From Candidatus Eiseniibacteriota bacterium (lineage in GTDB: Bacteria; Eisenbacteria; RBG-16-71-46; CAIMUX01): a stretch of DNA of 64,000 nt. The position numbers and the translations under genes were made by a program. The notes beneath the pieces are model-generated. The model worked only from the letters and a program-made list of their open reading frames with translations, was not told the DNA's origin and did no database searches. The number at the start of each line of letters is the position of its first letter. The first letter of the stretch is position 1. Shown here piece after piece: positions 52,613 to 61,794 of the stretch. The DNA is taken from NCBI GenBank assembly GCA_903844735.1, contig CAIMUX010000053.1, positions 1 to 64,000 on the forward strand, given 5' to 3'.

Positions 52613-53091
52613 GAGTGAACCTCCTGATTCGAAAACCCTGTACCATGGCCCCGTTGCCGGGGCGTTTCTTCCTGGCGGGACGCTACCTATCGCTCGTGCC
52701 CCGATCGTTGACCCGGAATGCAGACACCGAAGGGGCAAGTTGTGGATATCCGAGCCGCCGGTTACGATCAGTGGTCGTTGGGACCGGGTGATCTGATACA
52801 AGAAACAGTTGTACGCCCGACATATTCCAAGAGCTCGTCGCGAAACAATGGAGATGCCTGCATATACAAGGAGCACGGAGTCCGCCGTGCCCTCGCCGGC
52901 GCCCGTCTTGGGGGCACTGCACCCCGCAGGGGTCCGAGGCAGACATGCTCGACGCAGTACGCCCTGGACCGGCATCGATTGTTGCATTGGGGTGTACCGA
53001 GGAAGCCGGGGCCGACACGACGACGGCCGGGGCGTCGCCACCCCGGCCGCAGCCGGTTCCCATCCACAACGCGCAGCCTTGAAGAGATGTA
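52613..53091. other. Intergenic region, no gene seen
   Basis: About 480 nt between the small secreted protein and the S8 subtilase. It holds a hairpin near 53024 and presumably the promoter of the downstream gene. Open frames on both strands show no homology. Confidence 0.5.
53024..53049 (-). terminator. Hairpin after the S8 subtilase gene
   Basis: Perfect 9-bp stem (CGGCCGGGG, 8-nt loop, CCCCGGCCG) 42 nt past the subtilase stop on the minus strand. No T run follows. It may end the CHAT-subtilase transcript. Confidence 0.4.
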
Positions 53092-54630
53092 TTATCTCAC
53101 GACAACCATGCGGGCCGATTGCCTGGTGCGTGAACCCGTCACTCGCACGAAATAGGTTCCGGGGGGCAACGGTCGTCCTGCGTCATCAAGGGCTGTGAAG
53201 ACGAACCCGTCGGTTCCGTTGATGCTGAGTCGGCGAACCTGCCGCCCGCTCGCATCGTGCACAAAGAGACAAACCGGCCCCGGAGGTGACGCCGCCGACC
53301 AAGCCAGCGTCATCCGGCCTCCGGCGGATACAGGATTGGGCACTACGCGTGCTTCCGCACCGCGTTGCACAACCGGCATCACCCCGGTAAGCAAAGGGCT
53401 TGTCAGCAACATCTGCAACCCGTCGAAGCGGCCGGTGCCGAGTTTGGCGATGTAGGGCTGATTCTCGGGAATAGAGTAGATGTTCACGACCCCCTGGGTC
53501 GCCCGGTAGTACAACTGGTCGCAGTTGAGCCACGGTTCCAGCGACCAAAGCAGCGCGCACTCGCCGGTGACGAATGGAGTGGCAAACGACGTTCCGGCAC
53601 CGATGGCATAAGCGCCGTCATAGAATGGCCCGTAGATCCCGACCCCTGGCGCGGAGACGGCGACCTTGGCGTGATAGTTTGAGAAAGGCGCCTTTACGTC
53701 CGAGGAGTCGAGCGCCGCGACCATCAGCACCTTGATGTCGCTCGCCGGGTAAAACTGCACACTGTCTACACCGAGGTTCCCGGCCGCGGAAACCATCGCC
53801 ACCGCGGCGAGGCGCGCCGCAGCCAGTTCATGCGCGATGATACCCGAATGCACGGTCAGACCGAGGCTCAGGTTGATGATGTCGGCGCCCTGGGCCACGG
53901 CGTAGCGGATCCCTTTGGCCACCGTGAAGGTGCTTCCGCGCCCTTCATCATCGAGCACGCGCACCGGCAGGATCATCGCGTCCGGGGCGACCAGGTGGAT
54001 GATCCCCGCCACCAGGGTCCCGTGTCCGGCCCCCTCGTCAGGAAGGCCATCAGCGTCGTCATCGACTTCATTGGCGAGATCGGAGGGATCGGCGTCGTTA
54101 TCGATGAAGTCATACCCGCCCGGGAGAATCGCGCCCCCGAACACCTCGTGATCCGTCATCACCCCGGTATCGAGCACCGCGACCACAACCCCCGAACCGG
54201 TGGCCTGGGTGTGGGCCTCGGCCAGATGCAGTCGCTGCGCGAGTCGCTGGTCGAGGTAGTCCGTGATGGTGCCACCCACCGCGGCGACCACCATTTGTCT
54301 CGTTCCCTCGGGTGTTTCGTTCCTCCAGGAGTGCTCGACGCAGAAGAATGTATCTCCCAGTTCGGTTTCCATCTGAACGAGTAGGGCATCGTCGTCCTGT
54401 CCGGTTGGCACCTGCAGGAGGTAGAGCGGTGGCAGCGAGTCAACGACGACGGTATTGTAGGCGGCGTTGACTTCGGAAATCGTGTGCCCGGGATTGAGTT
54501 GGACCTGGATGAGCCCCGCCTCATACTCCGCGGCGGCGGCTTTCCCGACGACAAAAGCGAGCAGTGCGAGGAAGAACGCACGCAGGACCGGCTTGCTGGA
54601 TGCCTGGATGTCGAGTCTCGGGATTGTCAT
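53092..54630 (-). CDS. Secreted S8 subtilisin-like protease with FlgD-like tail
   Basis: 512 residues. A signal segment (VLRAFFLALLAFVVGKAAAA) precedes an I9-like propeptide (GLIQVQLNPGHTISEVNAAY). The catalytic domain has D154 (AVLDTGV), H203 (GHGTLVAG), N285 (SAAGN) and S348 (GAGTSFATP), so all catalytic residues are present. The C-terminus is a FlgD-like sorting domain (FVHDASGRQVRRLSI, PPGTYFVRVTG). It is likely an exported endopeptidase. ATG 54630 has GGAGG 5 nt upstream. It starts 88 nt after the CHAT gene on the same strand, so it could be a secreted effector or substrate of that system. Confidence 0.93.
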   Translation of the reverse strand: MTIPRLDIQASSKPVLRAFFLALLAFVVGKAAAAEYEAGLIQVQLNPGHTISEVNAAYNTVVVDSLPPLYLLQVPTGQDDDALLVQMETELGDTFFCVEHSWRNETPEGTRQMVVAAVGGTITDYLDQRLAQRLHLAEAHTQATGSGVVVAVLDTGVMTDHEVFGGAILPGGYDFIDNDADPSDLANEVDDDADGLPDEGAGHGTLVAGIIHLVAPDAMILPVRVLDDEGRGSTFTVAKGIRYAVAQGADIINLSLGLTVHSGIIAHELAAARLAAVAMVSAAGNLGVDSVQFYPASDIKVLMVAALDSSDVKAPFSNYHAKVAVSAPGVGIYGPFYDGAYAIGAGTSFATPFVTGECALLWSLEPWLNCDQLYYRATQGVVNIYSIPENQPYIAKLGTGRFDGLQMLLTSPLLTGVMPVVQRGAEARVVPNPVSAGGRMTLAWSAASPPGPVCLFVHDASGRQVRRLSINGTDGFVFTALDDAGRPLPPGTYFVRVTGSRTRQSARMVVVR

Positions 54631-54718
54631 GGCGTCCTCCGTGGCGGACATTTCCAACCTAGTGCGTCTAAGTATACCAGACAGCCTCGTCATCCGCAAT
54701 CCAGGATTCCGGGAGCAC

Positions 54719-57700
54719 TCACTGGGTTCCTTTCTGGTTTCTTTCCCCCCGGCCCAGAACCGCAAGCGAGGCCCAGTGCCAGGGATGAGGCCGAGTGCTC
54801 CGCAACCCCGCCATCGCTCGCCGGAGCGCCTCGGCGGCATCCAGCCCGGCGGCCACATCCCGGTAGAAGAGATCCATCAGTTCGAGCGTGGCCTCGTCTT
54901 CGATCGGCCAAAGACTGGCGACCACCGCGGATGCGCCGGCCTGAAGAAAGCCCCGGGCCAGCCCGATCCACTCGTCACCCGATGGAGCGGCGCCTCGACC
55001 CGATGAGCACGCGGTCAGGACCACGATCGAGCCCGACAGGCGAAATGCCGCCAGGTCGTGGACAAAAAGAGGCCCATCCGCCAACTGGATGAACGAGAAG
55101 GCCGGATTGTCCTTACGGAGAGAGCCATGGGCGGCAAGATGGATGAGCCCGGCCCGCGCCCCTTCGCGGCGCAGCGTCTCCCGGGTGGGGGCGAGATCGG
55201 TGACGACGTCCCATCCGGAGAGATGCTTGCCCACCAGGGCAACCTCGCGCTCCACTGCGGGCAACTCGGCCGACGGCACTCCGGCCACATACGCCCGCCG
55301 CGATGCCCGCCGCGCCCCGCGCGTCCGTCGCTTCTGCAACTCCAGCCAGATTCGCGCGCTCGGCACGACCTGCACGCTGGTTTTGTTCACGAGTGGGCCG
55401 TCCGCCCCGAGCAACGCTGGAAACGGCAGGCGGTGCACAGCGCCGTGCGGCGACACGATCCAATGCAGGTCTTCGTGCAGCCCGGCGTCTACAAGCGGTC
55501 GCCAAATCAGGGCATGCATCTCCGAAAGGATGGATTCCGCACTCTTTCGAAGCAAAAGTAGAGTGTCGGTGCGCCCGACGCCGACCGTCCCGGCGGCCGG
55601 CGCGGCCTTTGGCCCGGCTGCCGGTGAGACATTTAACCCGCCTGCGGGTGCGGACGGTCGCTCATTCGGCGACCCGACCGCCGGCGCAGCCATCATCATC
55701 GCCCGCCGGGCGCCCGCCATCGCCGCCGCTGACCACTGGAAGTCGAGCCGATCCGCCAGGGCCGTGAGTTTCGAGGAGAGATCATCGCCCAATCGCAGCC
55801 AGCCATCGCCGGCGTGCGTCACCCAGGCGACCAAGGTAAATCGCGGCGCCAAGTGGTAGCTGAGGAAGCCATGGCCTTCGGGCAGCGCGCGGCGGATCGT
55901 GGCGGGGTCGGGGACCGGGTCTCCGCCCTGGCCTCCGTCCCGGGTGGCGGACGCCCTGCCCGTCGGCGGCGCCTTCCGGTAGCTGCCTCGCCCGGGGACC
56001 GCGCCTGTCTCTCCCCGCGCGCGCAGCGACCTTGACCAGTCCTGCTCAGCGCGGATCAGCACGCGGCGCAGAGATGTTGCCCGTTCCCGTTCCTCCGGGG
56101 TGCCCAGCTCGAGTCGCGAGACACGAGCGTGCAGCCACGACAGACGCCGCCGCTCATCGCCGGCCACGCCCTCAACGCCCCCGGACCAGCGCGACGGATC
56201 GCGCATCTGATCCCAGAGACTCTGTGCGCGCGACCGCTCCATCCAGCCGAGAAGTTGCTTCACCGCAGGCACGGGTTGTAGAAGTTCCAGCGCCAGCAGA
56301 CGATCGTAGAGGTGGGTCTTGTCCTGAAGAAACGCGACCTTCGAGTCCTCGGTGGGGACGCGGATCCGCATCGACTCGAGCATCTCCACCGCCCGTGCGT
56401 AGGTACGCACCGCCCCCGGAGCGTCACCGGCATCCTCTTGCGCTTCACCCTGGAGCTCGAGCAGTGCCTGCACCTGCACGGGATAGATCCGGCCGGGAAC
56501 GCGGGCCAGGAGCTCTCGGAGTGTTCGCTGCCTGAGCGAAGGGCTGAGGTCACAGCCGCTCAGACGGATCCAAAGTGCCGCCGCCATCGCTTCCCAACGC
56601 ACGAGGCCGAGGGCTTGGAACGCCTCCATCGCCTCGTGGGCGCGCCGGCGCGCGTCGGCCCGGCGTCCGCGCCGCGATGAAGCCTCGGCCCAGAGCATTC
56701 GGGCGAGCGCCACGCGGGCCGGGTTCTTCTCACGCATGAAGAGGAGGAGTGCCTCACGGATGACCGATACGGCGCCCGCGGTGTCACCGCGGCCAAGCCT
56801 CGACAGTGCCCCCTGGGAAAGAGCCAGGGCTCGGTCGTAGCTCAACCCCTCGACGCTGAACAGCTCGGCCGACTCCTCGGCCAGACGCAACGCGTCCTCG
56901 TGCAGATTCAGTTGATGGTAGATCTCGGCACGGTTGGTGAGGCAACTGGCCAGAAACGTTGGGTGGTCGGTCTCGCGGAAATAGTCGGTGGCCCGACCCA
57001 GTTCGCCGAGGGCGAGATCGAAATCGCCACGGAGTGAGTGGACCGCAGCAACGTTCATCCGCACTTGGGCCTGGAGCAGATCCAGCTTGCGACGACCGCA
57101 GTCCCGCTCCAGCCGGTGAAACAGGGTCATCGCTTCGGTGTCACGGTCGAGTTGGGTGAGTGCCACCGCCCGGTTCACCTCCAGGCCGAGCACGGTGTGG
57201 TCGCGGACCCCCAGATGCTCGAACAGCTCCCGCGCCTGATCGTACTCGGCGAGCGCGCCGACATACTCGTCGCGCTGAAAGTGGAGGTTGCCGAGGTTCA
57301 TGGCCAACTTGGCCAAATAGGGGCGATCGCCCGCGGCCTCCAGCCGCTGGCGGGCCTCGCGCGCGGTCGTCTCCACTTGGTCCATGCGGCCGAGAAGCGA
57401 CAGGACATGAATCCGTCCCACCAGGAGTTGTCCCAACAGCGTGCCCGCACCGGCTCTCTTCCAGGCTTCGGCTGCCTTCGCATAGGCAGTCTCCGCCTCG
57501 CGCATCCGGCCCGAAAAGAGCATGGATTCAGCCACCGCGCGGTGGGCCCAGCCGAGAGCAATAGGATCGCCTGTCCGCACGGCCAATACGACCGCGCGCG
57601 CCGCGATGCGCCGCGCCTCGGCTGCATCAGAGCCGTAGTGAAGGGCCGCCTCGTTGCGTACCGCTTCCAGCAAACGGCCGGGCTCCAAGGACGACTCGGC

Positions 57701-57862
57701 GAGCCATCCTTGGAGCTCATTGTCAGCCAACACCAGCGCTTCCTGCGCCGCTCCCGCTGGATCGCGCGCCGGGGATCGATCTCGCACCGGGAGATGGTCC
57801 CGCGCCGGGAGGCGATCCTCTCGCGCTCGCTCCGGACCGATCTTCGCCTCTTTTCGTTTCAC
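54719..57862 (-). CDS. TPR-CHAT protein (caspase-like protease domain)
   Basis: 1047 residues. A charged N-terminus with repeats of RLPARDHLPVRDRSPARDP-type sequence is followed by about ten tetratricopeptide repeats (residues 70-560, for example LGWAHRAVAESMLFSGRMRE and LGNLHFQRDEYVGALAEYDQ). A disordered linker precedes the CHAT domain (about 700-1040). The catalytic pair is H922 (LIHLAAHGSL) and C962 (LTACSSGRG), with GLARGFLQAGASAVVASLWP after it. CHAT domains are caspase/separase-clan peptidases that cut partners in bacterial immunity and signalling. It starts at GTG 57862, overlapping the zinc-finger gene stop by 4 nt. The TPRs would sense or hold a partner. The protease target is unknown. 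Confidence 0.93.
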   Translation of the reverse strand: MKRKEAKIGPERAREDRLPARDHLPVRDRSPARDPAGAAQEALVLADNELQGWLAESSLEPGRLLEAVRNEAALHYGSDAAEARRIAARAVVLAVRTGDPIALGWAHRAVAESMLFSGRMREAETAYAKAAEAWKRAGAGTLLGQLLVGRIHVLSLLGRMDQVETTAREARQRLEAAGDRPYLAKLAMNLGNLHFQRDEYVGALAEYDQARELFEHLGVRDHTVLGLEVNRAVALTQLDRDTEAMTLFHRLERDCGRRKLDLLQAQVRMNVAAVHSLRGDFDLALGELGRATDYFRETDHPTFLASCLTNRAEIYHQLNLHEDALRLAEESAELFSVEGLSYDRALALSQGALSRLGRGDTAGAVSVIREALLLFMREKNPARVALARMLWAEASSRRGRRADARRRAHEAMEAFQALGLVRWEAMAAALWIRLSGCDLSPSLRQRTLRELLARVPGRIYPVQVQALLELQGEAQEDAGDAPGAVRTYARAVEMLESMRIRVPTEDSKVAFLQDKTHLYDRLLALELLQPVPAVKQLLGWMERSRAQSLWDQMRDPSRWSGGVEGVAGDERRRLSWLHARVSRLELGTPEERERATSLRRVLIRAEQDWSRSLRARGETGAVPGRGSYRKAPPTGRASATRDGGQGGDPVPDPATIRRALPEGHGFLSYHLAPRFTLVAWVTHAGDGWLRLGDDLSSKLTALADRLDFQWSAAAMAGARRAMMMAAPAVGSPNERPSAPAGGLNVSPAAGPKAAPAAGTVGVGRTDTLLLLRKSAESILSEMHALIWRPLVDAGLHEDLHWIVSPHGAVHRLPFPALLGADGPLVNKTSVQVVPSARIWLELQKRRTRGARRASRRAYVAGVPSAELPAVEREVALVGKHLSGWDVVTDLAPTRETLRREGARAGLIHLAAHGSLRKDNPAFSFIQLADGPLFVHDLAAFRLSGSIVVLTACSSGRGAAPSGDEWIGLARGFLQAGASAVVASLWPIEDEATLELMDLFYRDVAAGLDAAEALRRAMAGLRSTRPHPWHWASLAVLGRGERNQKGTQ

Positions 57863-58563
57863 GGCTCGATGGGATCCAACACGACGCGCGAGACGCCGTT
57901 CTCCAGACTCAGCCGAATCGTTCCCCGGGGTACGCCGTCGAAGCGGAACTCTCCCGTAGAGGAGAGATGTACGGACGTTTCGCGATCACCCACATCCATC
58001 ACCGCCCGAGCCCCGCTCGCGGGACTCGACTCATCGGCAGGCAGAAACTGGCCCTGCACAGTGAGAGATTCAACCCCGGCCGGCTCGACAAGGAGATGTA
58101 TCGAGCCGGCGGCGGACTCGTAGAGAAGCTGCCGCGCGTTCGCAGTGGCCAAGCCGCGGACTCCCTGCAGCACCATCCCGGCATGGCTGTCCAGCACCAG
58201 AACGGCGCGGATCTTATCGAGAAAGCGGGCGGCCGCCCCTAGAGCACCCAGCGTCCCCCCCGTGACGCCGGACGTGGCGGGACGTCTCCGGACAACGGAA
58301 CGGACGGCATCGGCCGGTGCGCCTTGCGCACAGGCTCTTTCCTGTCCCGAGACCCAGTCGAGGGCCGCTTGAAACATCACCCCGGGAACCTCACACAACG
58401 CCGGTGCGGCTAGGGTGGCGAGAACCGCACGCAGTTCATTCACCCGCTCGTCGCACTTCGGGCACCCGGTCTCGATATGACTGCGGGTTTCCGGAGATGC
58501 CGGCTCCGCGGCCGCCGCGAGGCACAGCAAGATAATCTCGTTTTCTGTCGGATGATTCTCCAT
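57859..58563 (-). CDS. Zinc-finger anti-sigma-like regulatory protein
   Basis: 234 residues. An N-terminal zf-HC2-like motif (SHIETGCPKCDERV, His-x4-Cys-x2-Cys) is typical of anti-sigma factors. There is no membrane helix, so it would be cytoplasmic. The C-terminal 100 residues are beta-rich (SIHLLVEPAGVESLTVQGQF, TGEFRFDGVPRGTIRLSLEN), unlike most anti-sigma proteins, and could contact the TPR-CHAT protein encoded next. GGAGG lies just before ATG 58563. It starts 98 nt after the sigma gene and overlaps the CHAT gene start (GTGA). Confidence 0.8.
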   Translation of the reverse strand: MENHPTENEIILLCLAAAAEPASPETRSHIETGCPKCDERVNELRAVLATLAAPALCEVPGVMFQAALDWVSGQERACAQGAPADAVRSVVRRRPATSGVTGGTLGALGAAARFLDKIRAVLVLDSHAGMVLQGVRGLATANARQLLYESAAGSIHLLVEPAGVESLTVQGQFLPADESSPASGARAVMDVGDRETSVHLSSTGEFRFDGVPRGTIRLSLENGVSRVVLDPIEP

Positions 58564-58661
58564 CTTTCCTCCTGCCGACCCATCGGCCGGGTCGTCGTTC
58601 CATCGATCCCGTCGCTCAGTAGTCGGGGCAGGCGCCTTTCTGATACGACACGCGCATCCGG

Positions 58662-59336
58662 CTAGGCCGTCCATCCTCGCTCTCTGAAGAACCCGCGCAT
58701 CTTCCGAAGACAGCGGGCACGGGTCGGACCCAGGCTCCCGATAGGAACCCCTTCGCGGCGAGCGATCTCGGCATAGTCCAGGGGCGGGTGCTCGTAGAAC
58801 ATCAGGGTAAGAAGGCGGCGGCAACGACCGGGCAACGAGTCCAGCGCCTCCATGGCATGCTGGGCACGCTCCAAGGCGACTCGATCCTCATCCGGCAGGG
58901 CTGAATCCGCAGGTGGATCCAAACTGCCACGAAGCACCGAGTCTTCGACCTCCTCCATCCGGATCTCGCGCGATCGCAACCTGATCCGATTCACTGCCTG
59001 CCGCCAGGCGATCCCGACGATCCAGGACACGATCTTCTCGCGATCCCGCAACTTCGGAAGTTGCCGGTAGATGGCCATCACCGAAGACTGGAACGCGTCT
59101 TCCTGCTCTTCCGGGCCGAGGCCCGCCTTGTTGGTGGTGGAATAGATGAGCCGCCCGTAACTTCGGAGGAACTCCTCCCACGCACCAGGCTCGTGGTCCA
59201 GACAGCGGTCGACGAGCTCCCGGTCGGGACCCTGACGCCCCCCGGTACCGGTCCCGGGGCATTCAGGATCGGCACGGTCGGACTCGGCACGATCAGGCCG
59301 GTCAGAACCGGGAAAGCTCGCCCTGTCGGTTGGCAT
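58662..59336 (-). CDS. ECF-type RNA polymerase sigma factor
   Basis: 224 residues. Region 2 covers about 40-115 (WEEFLRSYGRLIYSTTNKAG, FQSSVMAIYRQLPKLRDREK, IVGIAWRQAVNRIRLRSRE) and region 4 about 150-215 (LDSLPGRCRRLLTLMFYEHP, DYAEIARREGVPIGSLGPTR). It should direct transcription from specific promoters, probably of this cluster. The N-terminus is acidic and longer than usual by about 30 residues. No ribosome binding site is clear at ATG 59336. The layout sigma, zinc-finger protein, CHAT implies that the sigma is controlled by the zinc-finger protein. Confidence 0.92.
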   Translation of the reverse strand: MPTDRASFPGSDRPDRAESDRADPECPGTGTGGRQGPDRELVDRCLDHEPGAWEEFLRSYGRLIYSTTNKAGLGPEEQEDAFQSSVMAIYRQLPKLRDREKIVSWIVGIAWRQAVNRIRLRSREIRMEEVEDSVLRGSLDPPADSALPDEDRVALERAQHAMEALDSLPGRCRRLLTLMFYEHPPLDYAEIARREGVPIGSLGPTRARCLRKMRGFFRERGWTA

Positions 59337-59435
59337 AAGCTGAAGGGTAACACAGAAACCCGGAAGCGACGCCGGCGACCCTCCTGCAAAGTTCTCCGGC
59401 TTCGGGAGATCGCCCCCCCCCCGCCCGGGCAGCGA

Positions 59436-59466
59436 AAGACCCCGCAGCCAGTGCCTGCAGGGTCTT
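59436..59466 (-). terminator. Hairpin between the S8 lipoprotein and sigma genes
   Basis: Near-perfect stem (AAGACCC-TGCAG, loop, CTGCG-GGGTCTT on the minus strand) 75 nt after the S8 lipoprotein stop, followed by TTCGCT. It would separate the lipoprotein from the sigma operon. Confidence 0.6.
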
Positions 59467-59541
59467 CCCTCATCACCGATCCGGGTAGCTTCGGCCCCGA
59501 CTGGGCCGGAACGCGAATCGTGCGGTGTTACTCCGAACGGC

Positions 59542-60948
59542 CTAGAAGCCGCTCACATTCAGCCGCGCCCCGCTCACGCACTTGCCGGCCAAGGATGTCG
59601 TGGGGACGGCACTGCTCAGTAGCGCGGCCTTGATCGTGGCGACCGAGGCGCCCGGATGCGTGGCTGCGTACAGCGCCACACCGCCCGTCACGTGTGGCGT
59701 TGCCATGGAAGTACCGCTGAAGGAAGCATAGCTGGAAGTACCGGTCTTGCTGGGAATGGTGGAGTAGATCGCCGAGCCGGGCGCACCCAGGTCAACGGTG
59801 GTCAGCCCGTAGTTGGAGTAAGTCGCCAGGGTCCCGGTAGAGGTAAGCGCCGCCACCGAGATGACATTGGCGTTGGGATAGCAAGAAGGGTAGCTCGGCG
59901 TCACGTCAGTGTTGATGCCTTCATTGCTCGCTGCCGCGACAAATACGATGTTCCCCTGATTTGAGCGCTCGATCGCGTCCTGCAAGGCCAGGGAAAACGC
60001 TCCGCCGCCCCAGGAGTTGTTGGTTGCCACGATATTCAGCCCGTGGCGACTCTTGAGATCGGTGAAGTAATCGAGAGCGAGAATAGCATTGGCCGAGGTG
60101 CCGCCCTTCTTGCCCAGGAACTTGCCGGAGATGATCTGGATGTTCCAGCACACCCCGACCACACCCAGAGCGTTACCACCCTTAGCACCGATCGTGCCTG
60201 CGACATGAGTTCCGTGATCATCCGTCGGGCCGTCATAGATGGTGTTGTTGTTGCCGTCGAAATCCCAGCCGTGGATGTCGTCGATGTAGCCGTTACCGTC
60301 GTTGTCGATGCCATCGACCGGATCGTAGGGATTCGTCCAGATCTGACCGACCAGATCGGTGTGGGTGAACATGATACCTTCATCGATTTCACCTACCAGG
60401 ACGGTTGTCGACCCGGTATGCCCAGCCGCCCACGCTTCACCGGCCTGGCTTCCGTACTGATTGGCCGGGGTTGTGGCGTCGCCGTACATGCCCCACAACG
60501 ATCCGTTGGTGTAATACGTGTCGTTCGAGACTGCATCATGGTAATAGTAGAAGTTCGGTTCAGCGTACTCGACGCCGGCACGAGAGAGCATGGCGCTGAC
60601 CGCGGACGGAACCGCCATCGGCGTGCGTACTACCGTGAGGCCCTCAGCGTCACCGATGTTCTCCATGGCCCGGGTCCGGATGCGAGCGCCGACAGTACCT
60701 TGCACGGCATTCAACGCCGCACCGCGATCGGCGTCCGAGACGCCGGCCGCGAACTTTACGATCAGCTCGCCCGGAACATAGTCAAGGCGCGGCCCATCGT
60801 AGCCAAGGCTCTCGAAGGCTGCGGTTTGCGGCACCGCCGACGGCCGGGTAGGCTCGCCATCGGTTTGGCACCCCACAGTCGCCATCATGGCGAGAATCAG
60901 AAACGATCCGAGCACAACGCAGCTACAGCGCGCAGTTCTTCTGAACAT
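59542..60948 (-). CDS. S8 subtilisin-like protease lipoprotein
   Basis: 468 residues. The signal peptide ends in a lipobox (MATVGC), so the protein should be lipid-anchored. A propeptide-like domain (PGELIVKFAAGVSDADRGAA) precedes the catalytic domain with D189 (GEIDEGI), H245 (DHGTHVAGTIG), N342 (AAASNEG) and S414 (SGTSMATPHV). There is no FlgD tail, and it ends soon after the catalytic domain, in contrast to the other subtilase. GGAGGGG precedes ATG 60948. It lies just upstream of the sigma gene but is separated by a hairpin, so association with the CHAT system is possible but not proven. Confidence 0.93.
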   Translation of the reverse strand: MFRRTARCSCVVLGSFLILAMMATVGCQTDGEPTRPSAVPQTAAFESLGYDGPRLDYVPGELIVKFAAGVSDADRGAALNAVQGTVGARIRTRAMENIGDAEGLTVVRTPMAVPSAVSAMLSRAGVEYAEPNFYYYHDAVSNDTYYTNGSLWGMYGDATTPANQYGSQAGEAWAAGHTGSTTVLVGEIDEGIMFTHTDLVGQIWTNPYDPVDGIDNDGNGYIDDIHGWDFDGNNNTIYDGPTDDHGTHVAGTIGAKGGNALGVVGVCWNIQIISGKFLGKKGGTSANAILALDYFTDLKSRHGLNIVATNNSWGGGAFSLALQDAIERSNQGNIVFVAAASNEGINTDVTPSYPSCYPNANVISVAALTSTGTLATYSNYGLTTVDLGAPGSAIYSTIPSKTGTSSYASFSGTSMATPHVTGGVALYAATHPGASVATIKAALLSSAVPTTSLAGKCVSGARLNVSGF

Positions 60949-61104
60949 GGCCAACCCCTCCTGGTAGTATCGCGGCGGCGGATTCCCCACGGGCGCCCAC
61001 AGACCGGCATACGACGGTCGCGGAACGACCCGCTTCCCGGGTTAGTAGTCGCCGCCGGAGTCGTTCTGATACATCGAACCCGGAACTGCCGTAGTTCGAC
61101 GGGG

Positions 61105-61794
61105 CTACCCGGACGGTGGCACCCGAAACCGTCGTAGTCCGACGGGACCATCCGGCCGGCTCATCCCGGGGCCGGCGGCCAAGGCGGTCCCGATCGAACC
61201 ACCCTCAACCGGCGTGCCCCTGATCGAAGCGTCCGCGGCCGGCGTGCTCCCGAGTGGATGGCCCACAGGCGGACGGCTCTCGATGGGTGTGCTCCTGCGA
61301 GTCACCGCCCGCCAGGCGGGCAACCACCGCGGCATCGGGCCCGGCAGGAAGAATGAGCCCACGATGGCCAGGAGAAATCCCACCGCCGTTCCCTGCCCGC
61401 CGAGGCCCGGCTTCACCCCGATATCCTGCGGTTGAATCCGCCCGAATGGCGTCCAGACTCCACGAGCCAGCGCATTCGCCTTGAAGACAAAACAAAGCAG
61501 ACCCAGAACAGCGACGCTGAAAACCACCGCCCGTGCCGACGCGGGGCGCCGTAGTCGTGGCAGGACCACCCCTGCAACCATGACAATCACCGCTAGCGCG
61601 AAGATCACCCATGCCGATCCTCCGACGGTGCGACCGCTCGCGGATTTGTGCATAACCAGGAACGAAAACCGCCCCCAAGGCAGAAAGAAGCAGATCGCCG
61701 CGATGGCGCCGCCCGCGGGAGCAAGGCAGGGCCTCCAGTTCAACTGCCGCGGCCGTGTTCGCGTCAGAGGCAGCACTCTCACGGGCTCATCCAT
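61105..61794 (-). CDS. Membrane protein of unknown function
   Basis: 229 residues with four membrane helices (GGAIAAICFFLPWG, WVIFALAVIVMVAGVVLP, VVFSVAVLGLLCFVFKA and AVGFLLAIVGSFFLPGP) and a C-terminal cytoplasmic tail of about 60 polar residues. The family is not recognised. Its ATG at 61794 overlaps the selB stop by 8 nt (ATGGATGA), so it is translationally coupled to selB, though no functional link is known. Confidence 0.8.
   Translation of the reverse strand: MDEPVRVLPLTRTRPRQLNWRPCLAPAGGAIAAICFFLPWGRFSFLVMHKSASGRTVGGSAWVIFALAVIVMVAGVVLPRLRRPASARAVVFSVAVLGLLCFVFKANALARGVWTPFGRIQPQDIGVKPGLGGQGTAVGFLLAIVGSFFLPGPMPRWLPAWRAVTRRSTPIESRPPVGHPLGSTPAADASIRGTPVEGGSIGTALAAGPGMSRPDGPVGLRRFRVPPSG

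Noticed and set aside
59412-59423. C-run near the sigma gene as a phase-variation tract
   Set aside because: It lies outside coding sequence and is more than 70 nt from the sigma start, so no effect on a reading frame is possible; an influence on the promoter cannot be judged.
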